From the NCBI GenBank assembly GCA_016297805.1, contig JAEDFX010000002.1:1-61952 (forward strand): a DNA stretch of 61,952 bases. Reading direction: 5' to 3'. Below, one piece after another: positions 1 through 7,811 of the stretch. Every line of letters starts with the position of its first letter. The stretch's first letter is position 1. The stretch comes from Treponema sp. (lineage in GTDB: Bacteria; Spirochaetota; Spirochaetia; Treponematales; Treponemataceae). The notes below the pieces were generated by a model. It was not told the DNA's origin, did not search any database, and saw only the letters and a program-made list of their open reading frames with translations. A program made the position numbers and the translations under genes.

Positions 1-96
1 CAGATGATTGTTGCTCAGAGAGCTTACGAATTTAATTCAAAAGCAATTCAGACAACAGATTCAATGTTGCAGAGTGCAGTAAGTCTTAAGAGATAG
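1..96 (+). CDS. flgG: Flagellar distal rod protein FlgG, C-terminal end (partial)
   Basis: The window opens inside a reading frame that ends at TAG 94-96. The 31 visible residues contain MIVAQRAYEFNSKAIQTTD, the conserved C-terminal helix of FlgG/FlgE-type rod and hook proteins, which packs in the coiled-coil core of the rod. FlgG forms the distal rod of the flagellum, which is periplasmic in spirochaetes. The next gene is a FlgJ-like rod protein, a normal neighbour for flgG. FlgF shares this helix, but the MxxAQRAYExNSKAIQTxD wording fits FlgG best. Confidence 0.85.
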   Translation, partial: QMIVAQRAYEFNSKAIQTTDSMLQSAVSLKR

Positions 97-122
97 TATG
101 TGAGTCCGATGGGAGGGGTTAG

Positions 123-626
123 ATGAACGTAGGATTAGTTACAAATACATATAGCGGATTAACAAATGGTGCAGGAGCTTTGACTTCTGCCCGCCAGAAT
201 GCAGATAATGCAAAATTCAGCGAGCTTTTAAGCAGAATGCAGAATCAGGACAATGGAAGGGGGACTGTTGCTTCTGATGAAATTCTTGAAAATGGCCGTT
301 TGAATGGTGATTATGCTTCTGGGTTCGCCGGAGCATTTTCAGATAAAGCTGCAAAGCCTACAGGTGCCGCTGCTAATCAGGCTAATCCTAATGTAAAATC
401 AAAGACAATAGATAAAACATCCGAACTCTATGAAAAATCTATGGAGTTGGAAAATTATTTTGTAAAACAGATGCTTTCTGAAATGAGAAAGACTGTTATG
501 AAATCTCAGGAATCTGATTTTGCTCAGCAGACATACGAAGATATGCTTTTTGACGAATATTCCACAGCCATGACAAAAAATGCTGGCTTTGGTTTAGCAG
601 ATCAGATTTATCTGAGTCTGGTTTAA
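123..626 (+). CDS. flgJ: FlgJ-like flagellar rod-assembly protein without muramidase domain
   Basis: This 167-residue protein has a low-complexity N-terminus and a C-terminal helical segment with ELENYFVKQMLSEMRKTV (about residues 107-125). That segment is the hallmark of the FlgJ rod-binding domain. Longer FlgJ proteins carry a C-terminal peptidoglycan hydrolase domain; here the frame stops after the rod-binding part, as in other spirochaetes. FlgJ caps or scaffolds the growing rod in the periplasm. The start ATG follows a strong GGGAGGGG site and lies 26 bp after flgG, so the two are probably cotranscribed. A terminator hairpin follows at 689-726. Confidence 0.8.
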   Translation: MNVGLVTNTYSGLTNGAGALTSARQNADNAKFSELLSRMQNQDNGRGTVASDEILENGRLNGDYASGFAGAFSDKAAKPTGAAANQANPNVKSKTIDKTSELYEKSMELENYFVKQMLSEMRKTVMKSQESDFAQQTYEDMLFDEYSTAMTKNAGFGLADQIYLSLV

Positions 627-688
627 TATAAACCTGTTTAATTTTGATTATTAGAGAAATCTTCTAATATATTTAGTTTACATCTTTA

Positions 689-726
689 ATGCCTGTGGTA
701 CGTTGTGCTGCAGGCATTTTTTTTTT
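689..726 (+). terminator. Rho-independent terminator after the flgJ-like gene
   Basis: ATGCCTG (689-695) pairs with CAGGCAT (711-717). The stem can extend inward by G-U and G-C pairs, and a run of about ten T follows. It lies about 60 bp after the flgJ-like stop codon. Confidence 0.8.
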
Positions 727-735
727 AACTGTCAG

Positions 736-927
736 AGTGGTACACCAATGTCAGTCATCGATGTACCACTTTTTTTATGCATACACCAATGTCAGTACAC
801 CAATGTCAGTCATCAATGTACCACTTTTTTATTAATACACTGATGTCAGTCATCAATGTACCACTTTTTTTATGTATACACTGATGTCAGTCATCGGTGT
901 ACCAAATCATCATTGTACCACGTTTTT
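736..927. repeat. Tandem palindromic repeat array, about 40-bp period
   Basis: Units begin near 741, 782 (half unit), 796, 836 and 876, and a broken tail unit runs to about 927. Each full unit reads TACAC(C/T)(A/G)ATGTCAGTC, then ATC(A/G)(A/G)TGTACCAC, then six or seven T. The first unit forms AGTGGTACA (736-744) with TGTACCACT (762-770) followed by T7, so each unit resembles an intrinsic terminator. The array occupies most of the 443-bp gap between the flgJ-like gene and murC. A related repeat is found in frame within the ATP-grasp gene at 57135-57242. Confidence 0.85.
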
Positions 928-1054
928 ATTCATATTTTCTTTTTGTTACACGGTTTTTATTACATGAGTCATGGTCAAAATTAACGGTTCTAACGAACCT
1001 GTGAGAAAAACTAAAGAGAGGTGATAATTTTATATTTTACCTTATTTACAAATT

Positions 1055-1063
1055 TGATATAAT
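1055..1063 (+). promoter_or_regulatory. Extended -10 promoter of murC, six bases before the ATG
   Basis: TGATATAAT is a perfect extended -10 (TGnTATAAT). It ends six bases before the murC ATG at 1070, so transcription would start at or next to the start codon. No convincing -35 is seen. No Shine-Dalgarno lies at a proper distance; a GAGAGGTGA at 1016-1024 is far too distant. Confidence 0.6.
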
Positions 1064-1069
1064 TATAAT

Positions 1070-2578
1070 ATGACTTATCAAAAATCCTTACCGGAAAAAA
1101 TTGCCGGAGTTCATATTCACTTTGTTGGTATAAAGGGAACCGGTATGGCTGCCCTTGTGGAAATTTTACATCATCAGGGGGCAATAATTACAGGTTCTGA
1201 TGTTTCTGAACGTTTTTATACTGATGAAATAATTGAAAAGCTTGGATTAAAGGCACTTACTTTTAGTGCAGAAAATATTACAGATGAAATACAATATGTT
1301 GTATACTCATCAGCCTATAAATTAGACAAGAATCCTGATCTTATAGAAGCTGTTCGTCGTGGTTTGCCATGCCTTTTGTATACAGAAGCCCTTGGTGCTT
1401 ACAGTTCCCGTGCTTATTCCTGTGGTATCTGTGGCGTTCACGGAAAAACATCTACTACAGGACTGACTGGTACAATTCTTAAAGAACTGGATTTGCCTGC
1501 TCAGGTTCTGGCCGGATCGATTATTAAATCTTTTGGTGATACTTGTACTTACACATCGCCTTTGATTTCAACTGGTTCAAAATCAATTTTCGTAGCTGAA
1601 ACCTGCGAATATCAGCGTCACTTTATGAGTTTTTGCCCTCAAAAAATCATTTTGACTTCTGTTGAACCGGATCATCAGGATTATTATCCAACTTATGAAG
1701 ATATTCGCCAGGCATTTATCGATTATATATGTAAACTTCCACAGAACGGGCAGGTGATTTATTGTGCTGATGATAAGGGAGCTGTTGATACAGTTACCCT
1801 TGCTGCAAAGTTGCGTCCAGATGTGCAGCTGATACCTTATGGTGAAACTGCTTCCGGTGATTATAAGCTTATCTTTGGAAAAGTTGAAAATGAACAGAAT
1901 AAATTTTCAGTAAAATTATTCAATAAAGAGTTTTATCTAAAAGTTCCAGGACGCCATGAAGTAATGGATGCTGTTGCTGCTCTTGCCATATGCTGTGAAC
2001 TTTTGCGCACAAACGGTAAAAATCCTTCTGATTATGTAGAAAAGATTGCCGCAGGACTTGCAAATTTTGCAGGTGGAAAACGTCGCAGTGAAATAATCGG
2101 AACAATGAAGTCCCAGCATGGAAATGATGTAGTAGTTATTGATGATTATGGTCATCATCCAACTGCTGTAAAAACTACACTTGAAGGTTTCCGTGAATTC
2201 TACAAAGGACGTAAGATTATTGTTGATTTTATGAGCCATACTTACAGCCGTACCCAGGCTTTGCTGAAGGAATTTGCGGCTAGCTTTGACAGTGCTGATG
2301 TTGTAATTCTTCATAAAATCTACAGTTCAGCTAGAGAAAATCCTGCTGATTTTAATATTACAGGTCTAACTTTGTTTAATGAAACTGTGGAACATCTTAA
2401 ATCTGTAAAAAATAAAATGCAGGCTCAGTATTTTAAGGAAATTCTTGATGCAAAGGATTTTGTTATGAAAGAATTGAATAAACCTTTGGATTCCAGTTAT
2501 CCAGATGGATATCTTTTTGTAACAATGGGTGCAGGTGATAACTGGAAGCTGGGAAAAGCAATTTTGGAGGAAAAATAA
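1070..2578 (+). CDS. murC: UDP-N-acetylmuramate--L-alanine ligase
   Basis: MurC adds L-alanine to UDP-MurNAc, the first amino acid of the peptidoglycan stem, in the cytoplasm. The 502-residue protein has the N-terminal HFVGIKGTGM nucleotide-binding loop (residues 17-26), the Mur-ligase ATP loop GVHGKTSTT (about 121-129), SVEPDHQDYY in the central domain, and the C-terminal DDYGHHPTAVKTTL segment typical of MurC. The related ligase Mpl shares these motifs, so Mpl is the main alternative. The next gene begins immediately after the stop codon. No ribosome-binding site precedes the ATG (see the promoter at 1055-1063). Confidence 0.88.
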   Translation: MTYQKSLPEKIAGVHIHFVGIKGTGMAALVEILHHQGAIITGSDVSERFYTDEIIEKLGLKALTFSAENITDEIQYVVYSSAYKLDKNPDLIEAVRRGLPCLLYTEALGAYSSRAYSCGICGVHGKTSTTGLTGTILKELDLPAQVLAGSIIKSFGDTCTYTSPLISTGSKSIFVAETCEYQRHFMSFCPQKIILTSVEPDHQDYYPTYEDIRQAFIDYICKLPQNGQVIYCADDKGAVDTVTLAAKLRPDVQLIPYGETASGDYKLIFGKVENEQNKFSVKLFNKEFYLKVPGRHEVMDAVAALAICCELLRTNGKNPSDYVEKIAAGLANFAGGKRRSEIIGTMKSQHGNDVVVIDDYGHHPTAVKTTLEGFREFYKGRKIIVDFMSHTYSRTQALLKEFAASFDSADVVILHKIYSSARENPADFNITGLTLFNETVEHLKSVKNKMQAQYFKEILDAKDFVMKELNKPLDSSYPDGYLFVTMGAGDNWKLGKAILEEK

Positions 2579-3457
2579 ATGACATCAATGACTGGCTATG
2601 CTTATGCGGAGGTGACTTCTGAAAAGGCTGTTGTTTCAGTTGAAATAAAATCTGTAAATTCTCGTTTTTTGGATTTAACAATCAATCTTCCACCTTATAT
2701 GAATCCCCTGGAAAGCTATTATCGTGGAAAAATCAGTGAAAAAGTTGTTCGCGGTAAAGTTGATGTTTATATTCGTGTAAAGGAATTGGAAAGTGATGCT
2801 GAAGTTTCTGCAGATACAGGAATGGCTGTTTCTTATCTTAATGCCATTAAAAAAGTAGCTGATGCCTGCGGATATGACAGCAATAATATTCCACTTAATC
2901 TGATTTTAACTCAGTCCGGAGTCCTTAATTCCAATAAATCTTATGATGTTGAAAAATATAAGGATTTAATCGAACCTGTGTTTAACGATAGTTTAACCAA
3001 ATTCGTTGCTGATCGTGAGCGGGAAGGTGCGAATATGAAGGCTGATCTGGAAGCAAAGCTTTGCAAGCTGGAAAAATGTGCCTCATTCTTCAAAGACTGG
3101 CAGCCTAAAATGGAAGCTGCATTTAAAGAACAGATTACTGCCCGGTTTAAGGATATCCTTTCGGACAACAACTTTACCATTGATGAAAACCGAATTATGA
3201 CTGAAACTGCGGCTATGATTGTAAAATATACAATCAATGAAGAAATTGTTCGTCTTCATAGTCATATTGAAGCAATGAAGAGTGAATTGAAAAATAACCC
3301 AACTCCTGGTAAAAAGTTGGATTTTATCTGTCAGGAAATGAACCGCGAAATCAATACAATAGGCAGTAAAAATCAGTTCTCTGAAGTTGGTGCAATGGTA
3401 ATTGAAGCAAAAGACAGCCTGGAAAATATTAGAGAACAATCTAAAAATGTGGAGTAG
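2579..3457 (+). CDS. yicC: YicC/YloC family endoribonuclease
   Basis: The 292-residue protein begins with MTSMTGYA and continues with EIKSVNSRFLD, the diagnostic N-terminus of the YicC family. Its C-terminal half (KLDFICQEMNREINTIGSK) is the DUF1732 region. Some family members have been shown to be RNA endonucleases involved in small-RNA turnover; the role here is inferred from family only. The ATG directly abuts the murC TAA, and cmk follows after 3 bp, so the three genes form one operon with likely translational coupling. Confidence 0.9.
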   Translation: MTSMTGYAYAEVTSEKAVVSVEIKSVNSRFLDLTINLPPYMNPLESYYRGKISEKVVRGKVDVYIRVKELESDAEVSADTGMAVSYLNAIKKVADACGYDSNNIPLNLILTQSGVLNSNKSYDVEKYKDLIEPVFNDSLTKFVADREREGANMKADLEAKLCKLEKCASFFKDWQPKMEAAFKEQITARFKDILSDNNFTIDENRIMTETAAMIVKYTINEEIVRLHSHIEAMKSELKNNPTPGKKLDFICQEMNREINTIGSKNQFSEVGAMVIEAKDSLENIREQSKNVE

Positions 3458-3460
3458 ACT

Positions 3461-4006
3461 ATGACATTAAACAAAGAAGTTCGTGTAGCAATCAGTGGTA
3501 AATCTGGCTGCGGAAATACAACAGTAAGTACGCTTCTATCTCAGAAGCTGGGGGTAACATTAATCAACTATACATTTCGCCAGCTAGCTGCAGAAAAAGG
3601 TATGACACTTGCAGAGGTTATTGAAGCTGCAAAGAATGATGATTCTTATGATAAATATGTAGATAAACATCAAGTTGAACTGGCTTTAAAAGAATCTTGT
3701 GTTCTTGGCAGCCGTCTTGCAATCTGGATGCTCAAAGAAGCTGATTTGAAGGTTTATCTTTATGCCAGTGATGAAACTCGTGCCAGCCGCGTATATAACC
3801 GGGAAGGTGGTGATTTACAGGCAATTAAAGATTTTACAGCAATGCGAGATCGTGAAGATACTGGCCGTTACCAAGAATTCTACGGTATTGATAATAATGA
3901 TTATGATTTTGTTGATATTATTATCGATGTAAATAATAAAACACCAGAAGAAATCGTTCAGATTATTTTAGACAAACTAGTGGAAAAAGGATTGATTTCA
4001 GAATAA
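3461..4006 (+). CDS. cmk: Cytidylate kinase-like protein
   Basis: This 181-residue P-loop kinase begins VAISGKSGCGNTT (Walker A at about residues 13-20). It has the length and spacing of the short archaeal-type cytidylate kinase family, including a DREDTGRYQEFYGID segment of the type that closes over CMP. It would phosphorylate CMP/dCMP for nucleic-acid synthesis. It is the last gene of the murC-yicC-cmk operon and is followed by a long inverted repeat. Substrate specificity is inferred from the family. Confidence 0.8.
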   Translation: MTLNKEVRVAISGKSGCGNTTVSTLLSQKLGVTLINYTFRQLAAEKGMTLAEVIEAAKNDDSYDKYVDKHQVELALKESCVLGSRLAIWMLKEADLKVYLYASDETRASRVYNREGGDLQAIKDFTAMRDREDTGRYQEFYGIDNNDYDFVDIIIDVNNKTPEEIVQIILDKLVEKGLISE

Positions 4007-4012
4007 AAAAAT

Positions 4013-4077
4013 AGTCACGGATAACACGGATTTAACGGATTTTTATATTATCCGTGTTATCCGTATAATCCGTGACT
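4013..4077. repeat. Long inverted repeat of ACGGAT-type units (copy 1)
   Basis: The left arm starts AGTCACGGATAACACGG and the right arm ends TCCGTATAATCCGTGACT. The arms of about 28 nt pair with roughly six mismatches around an AT-rich centre near 4041-4049. Each arm is made of three 9-10-nt units ending in ACGGAT. It lies between convergent cmk and thrC, where it could act as a hairpin for both transcripts. Related copies are at 9178-9257, 10451-10540 and 52493-52550. Confidence 0.85.
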
Positions 4078-4107
4078 AATATAATCACAAGATTATATAT
4101 CTACTTT

Positions 4108-5523
4108 CTATTTCAAGTTAGCCAGCAACCAGTCTTTGAACATGTTATAGTCATTGTCCATAGGAATTGCATTGTCTGGTAATCTCATAACTGCTTCAAG
4201 GCGATCTGGCATTGGAGGTTCTTTTCCAATAGCATCAGTTACAATTGAACCGAACTTGGCAGGAGAAGCTGTTTCAAGAATTACACCCACTGCTTTTTTG
4301 TCAACAACTGACTGTGCCCATGATGGAACATTTGGTGTAAGACCTGGTGTGTTGTAATCATTCTTTTTACCATTCATAAGGTCTTCCATAGCACCATTGC
4401 GGATTGCATCCCATGCAGCCCAACCAATAGCTCCATGAGGATCAATAATATATCCAGTTTTATCGTTACATTCCTTGATAGCCTTCATAATACCATCATT
4501 GTTCTGCCAGTAAGAAGCGTACATGCTGCGAACCTGTTCCAAAGTATACATAGCCTGAATACGTTCGTAGTTGCTTGGAGCACCAACGTCCATTGCGTTA
4601 GCTAATGTTTCAACAGAAGGACGAGCGTTATAGTTACCTGTAGCAATCCAGTCTGGAATTGTGCGGTTAGAATTAGTAGCTGCTGTAAAACCTGCAATTG
4701 GAGCACCCATTTCTTTAGCAATCATACCAGAAGTAATGTTACCGAAGTTTCCAGATGGAACAACCATAATTACAGCTGGATCATGAATCTTATTGTCCAT
4801 TGCAGCACGATTTCTTACAACTAAAGCTGAATACATGTAGTAGAAAGACTGTGGCAGAAGACGTGCAATATTGATTGAGTTTGCAGAAGAGAGACGGAGT
4901 TTTCCACGAAGTTCTGTATCTGTAAATGCTGTCTTTACAAGTTTCTGACAATCATCAAAAGTTCCCTTTACTTTGAGAGCACGGACATTTCCTGTGAATG
5001 TTGAAAGCTGTTTTTCCTGAAGAGGGCTGATTTTTCCATCTGGATAAAGAATAGTTACGTCAAGACCAGGAACGTTATGGAATGCTGATCCTACAGCAGA
5101 ACCTGTATCACCAGAAGTTGCTACAAGAATATGAAGAGGTGTAGATTCATTTCTGTTGAAATAAGACATTACACGAGCCATAAAGCGTGCACCAAAATCC
5201 TTGAAGGCACAAGTTGGACCGTGGAACAATTCCATTACATATGAAATTGAATCAAGTGGAACAACTTTTGGCTGGAAAGGATATGCATCCTGAATGATAG
5301 CTGCCAAATCCTCATCTGGAATTTCACCTTCAACATAAGGTTTTGCCATATTAAAAGCAATATCTCTAAAAGAAGGTGCAGGATCTTTATTTAAAAGTGA
5401 AGTATCTAATTTAGGGAATTCAACAGGAATGTACAAACCACCTGTTTTTTCATTCATACCGCCCATAACGGCAGTTTTGAAATCTGCTTTTACACTTTTA
5501 TCTCTTGTGTCTGTGTAAATCAT
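4108..5523 (-). CDS. thrC: Threonine synthase
   Basis: ThrC converts O-phospho-homoserine to threonine using pyridoxal phosphate. The 471-residue protein carries the PLP-lysine motif GPTCAFKDFGARF (Lys108), the phosphate-binding VATSGDTGSAVGSAF and the later VPSGNFGNI. Length and layout match the longer bacterial/fungal class of threonine synthases. The ATG is preceded by AAGGAG. It lies 19 bp downstream of a lipoprotein gene on the same strand and is probably cotranscribed with it. Confidence 0.95.
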   Translation of the reverse strand: MIYTDTRDKSVKADFKTAVMGGMNEKTGGLYIPVEFPKLDTSLLNKDPAPSFRDIAFNMAKPYVEGEIPDEDLAAIIQDAYPFQPKVVPLDSISYVMELFHGPTCAFKDFGARFMARVMSYFNRNESTPLHILVATSGDTGSAVGSAFHNVPGLDVTILYPDGKISPLQEKQLSTFTGNVRALKVKGTFDDCQKLVKTAFTDTELRGKLRLSSANSINIARLLPQSFYYMYSALVVRNRAAMDNKIHDPAVIMVVPSGNFGNITSGMIAKEMGAPIAGFTAATNSNRTIPDWIATGNYNARPSVETLANAMDVGAPSNYERIQAMYTLEQVRSMYASYWQNNDGIMKAIKECNDKTGYIIDPHGAIGWAAWDAIRNGAMEDLMNGKKNDYNTPGLTPNVPSWAQSVVDKKAVGVILETASPAKFGSIVTDAIGKEPPMPDRLEAVMRLPDNAIPMDNDYNMFKDWLLANLK

Positions 5524-5542
5524 AGAAAATCTCCTTATCTTT

Positions 5543-6511
5543 TTATAGCCCGTAAACTAAGGCATCAACAATTTCTTCAGCTAATTCTTCCTTACATTTT
5601 GTTACACATTTATTCCAGTTTGCACCGGTAGCTTCATGAGTAAATGTAGATTCGAATACTTTTTTTCCGTTTTTCATATTAACAGCCTGAATTTCGGCAA
5701 TTAATGAGCACAAATAACCATCATCACAAGCTTCTACAGGTTTAGTAAACTTAATAGTTCCGCAAATTAAATAACCGTAGGCATCTTCGATGATTTCATA
5801 GTTTTCTTTATAAAGTGTGTTTAATGGCTTTCCAATATATGATGTTTCGTTGATAGGGGCATTTCCAACCATTGTCATACCACGGGTTCTGAACTCAGAA
5901 AGAACATCGTAAGAATTATTTATAGGTCTGTTTTTTTCGTTGAAATCCCAAATAAATAAAACTGCACCCTTATTAATTACATCTGATTTAACTTTCCAGT
6001 CTGCCTGAGCCTTATGTTCTAAAGCCGCATTCAGAAGATTTTCTGAGTCATCTATTGGTGTAGGGTAAACTGTAAGTTTTGTTGAAGCTGCAAATACTGG
6101 TTTGTCTGGTGTGAAGGAATAAGATCCGTCTTCTGCTGTAACTACGTTGATTGTTGAGTATGAGATAGTTTCATTTTTAGCTGATGGATATGAAATTGTA
6201 ACAGGATAATCGCTTACAGGAGTACCATCTTTTGTAACCGTAAAGGTATATGCTGAACTAAAATCTCTGTTAATATTTGCAATTTTAGGAGTAGAAGTAA
6301 ATTTTATAGCAACATCATTAAGACCAAAAATAAATATTTCTTCTGGTGTAGGTTCTTTATCTTCTGAAATAATCTCACTTTTTGGAAGATCATCATTTTC
6401 TGTTTTATAATTGATATCTGAAGTTGACGATTCTGCAGCAGGTTTTGAAGCACAAGCAGAAACTAGCATTCCTGTTATTACTAATGATAAAATTTTACCC
6501 AATACTTTCAT
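5543..6511 (-). CDS. Predicted lipoprotein of unknown function
   Basis: The 322-residue product begins with a lysine-containing hydrophobic signal and a lipobox LVSAC, with Cys20 as the lipidated residue, so it should be membrane anchored. A middle part (about residues 70-150) has a beta-rich segment with DGSYSFTPDKPVFAASTKL that resembles an Ig-like fold. The C-terminal part has no motif I recognise. A TTGTAA / TATTAT promoter lies upstream at 6538-6566. The function is unknown; the surface-exposed or periplasmic location is inferred from the signal. Confidence 0.75.
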   Translation of the reverse strand: MKVLGKILSLVITGMLVSACASKPAAESSTSDINYKTENDDLPKSEIISEDKEPTPEEIFIFGLNDVAIKFTSTPKIANINRDFSSAYTFTVTKDGTPVSDYPVTISYPSAKNETISYSTINVVTAEDGSYSFTPDKPVFAASTKLTVYPTPIDDSENLLNAALEHKAQADWKVKSDVINKGAVLFIWDFNEKNRPINNSYDVLSEFRTRGMTMVGNAPINETSYIGKPLNTLYKENYEIIEDAYGYLICGTIKFTKPVEACDDGYLCSLIAEIQAVNMKNGKKVFESTFTHEATGANWNKCVTKCKEELAEEIVDALVYGL

Positions 6512-6537
6512 AAATTTAAATTTCCGTTTTTCTACTT

Positions 6538-6566
6538 ATAATAGTAATAAATAGCATTTTTTACAA
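6538..6566 (-). promoter_or_regulatory. Sigma-70-type promoter for the lipoprotein-thrC unit
   Basis: On the minus strand TTGTAA (6566-6561) is separated by exactly 17 bp from TATTAT (6543-6538). The start codon is at 6511, which leaves a short leader containing a weak GGAAA ribosome site. Confidence 0.5.
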
Positions 6567-6644
6567 TAAGTAAAATATAATATATTGCGAAAATAATGTT
6601 ATAAAAGTAGTATTGAATTCATATTTTTTTAGGAGTTGCTATCC

Positions 6645-7802
6645 ATGATTCGCTGTACAAAAGCTTTTATATATAAAGAAAATCTGGAAAATAATATTAA
6701 ACAAATACGAAATTTTGTAAAACCAAATGTAAAGATATGTGTTGCCGTTAAAGCTGATGGTTATGGTCATAATGCAGTTCTTACAGCACAACTGGCCGAA
6801 GAGAATGGTGTTGATTATCTGGCTGTTGCATCTGTGAATGAAGGTATTGAACTTAGAAAAAATGGAATTAAGGCAAATATTCTGCTCCTGAGTTTGTGTA
6901 CTCCATTAGAGATGCCTGATTTGTTCCAGTATAGTATTACACCTTTGATTTTCGCGGAAGAAAATATTTCTTGTTTAAGTACTGCTGCTGATAATTATTT
7001 TAATAATAATGATAAATTCCCTGTATTTTTGGCAGTTGATACTGGAATGGGACGTGTGGGCTGCTATTCCTGTGATGCCGGAAAAGAAGCTGCCTTAATT
7101 AATAATTCAAAACATCTTAAACTGGCAGGTATGTGTACTCATTTTGCAGTTTCTGACAGTGTGTCTCCTGAAAATCAGAAATATACAAAATTGCAGTTTG
7201 AGGATTTTAAAAAAGCAATCGAAAATGTAAAATCTATGGGATTTGAGCCTGGAATATGCAGCTGTTGCAATAGTGCTGCTTTGCTTAATAATCCTGAAAT
7301 GCATCTTGATATGGTTCGCCCCGGAATTATTACTTATGGTTATTATCCAGATGAGGTTTCGGAAGAATATTTAAAATCTAAGGGGTGTAATATAAAGCTT
7401 AAACCTGTACTTTCTCTGGAAACTCAGGTTGTGGCAATCAGACATTTTGAAAAAGGTAAATCTGTTTCTTATGGTCGTACATGGTCAACTGATGAAGAAA
7501 CTGACATTGCTATAATCCCAATTGGGTATGCAGATGGATTGCTGCGTCGTTTTTCACCAGGTCTTGTAGTTTCTATCAACGGGAAAAAGTATCCGGTTCG
7601 TGGACGTATCTGCATGGATCAATGTATGGTTGATATTGGAAAAGATAATAAAGATGTAAAACTTTGGGATAAGGTTGTTATTTTTGGACCTGAAGAAAGT
7701 GGTGCATTGTGTACGGCTGATGATCTGGCGGCTATTGGAAATACAATTTCTTATGAAGTTCTTACTTCTATTTCTAAACGTGTAGAAAAAATCATACACT
7801 AA
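6645..7802 (+). CDS. alr: Alanine racemase
   Basis: Alr interconverts L- and D-alanine for the peptidoglycan stem peptide. The 385-residue protein has the PLP-lysine motif VKADGYGH (Lys36), the second catalytic tyrosine in SYGRTW (about residue 275) and the C-terminal RGRICMDQCMVDIG motif. I place the start at ATG 6645: AGGAG at 6631-6635 is nine bases upstream, whereas the in-frame TTG at 6636 directly abuts the site. The gene stands alone, convergent with folC. Confidence 0.95.
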   Translation: MIRCTKAFIYKENLENNIKQIRNFVKPNVKICVAVKADGYGHNAVLTAQLAEENGVDYLAVASVNEGIELRKNGIKANILLLSLCTPLEMPDLFQYSITPLIFAEENISCLSTAADNYFNNNDKFPVFLAVDTGMGRVGCYSCDAGKEAALINNSKHLKLAGMCTHFAVSDSVSPENQKYTKLQFEDFKKAIENVKSMGFEPGICSCCNSAALLNNPEMHLDMVRPGIITYGYYPDEVSEEYLKSKGCNIKLKPVLSLETQVVAIRHFEKGKSVSYGRTWSTDEETDIAIIPIGYADGLLRRFSPGLVVSINGKKYPVRGRICMDQCMVDIGKDNKDVKLWDKVVIFGPEESGALCTADDLAAIGNTISYEVLTSISKRVEKIIH

Positions 7803-7811
7803 AACCAGAGA

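Noticed and set aside
736..927. Possible CRISPR array, because of regularly spaced repeats of about 40 bp
   Set aside because: The sequence between repeats is a T-run that is itself repeated, not unique spacers. Units vary, and no cas gene is nearby.
983..1002. Small hairpin GGTTC-TAAC-GAACC upstream of murC as an operator or riboswitch
   Set aside because: A five-bp stem alone is too weak to support any regulatory claim, and nothing around it resembles a known riboswitch.
6636..6644. TTG start of alr at 6636
   Set aside because: The AGGAG site directly touches this codon; ATG 6645 is at the right distance.
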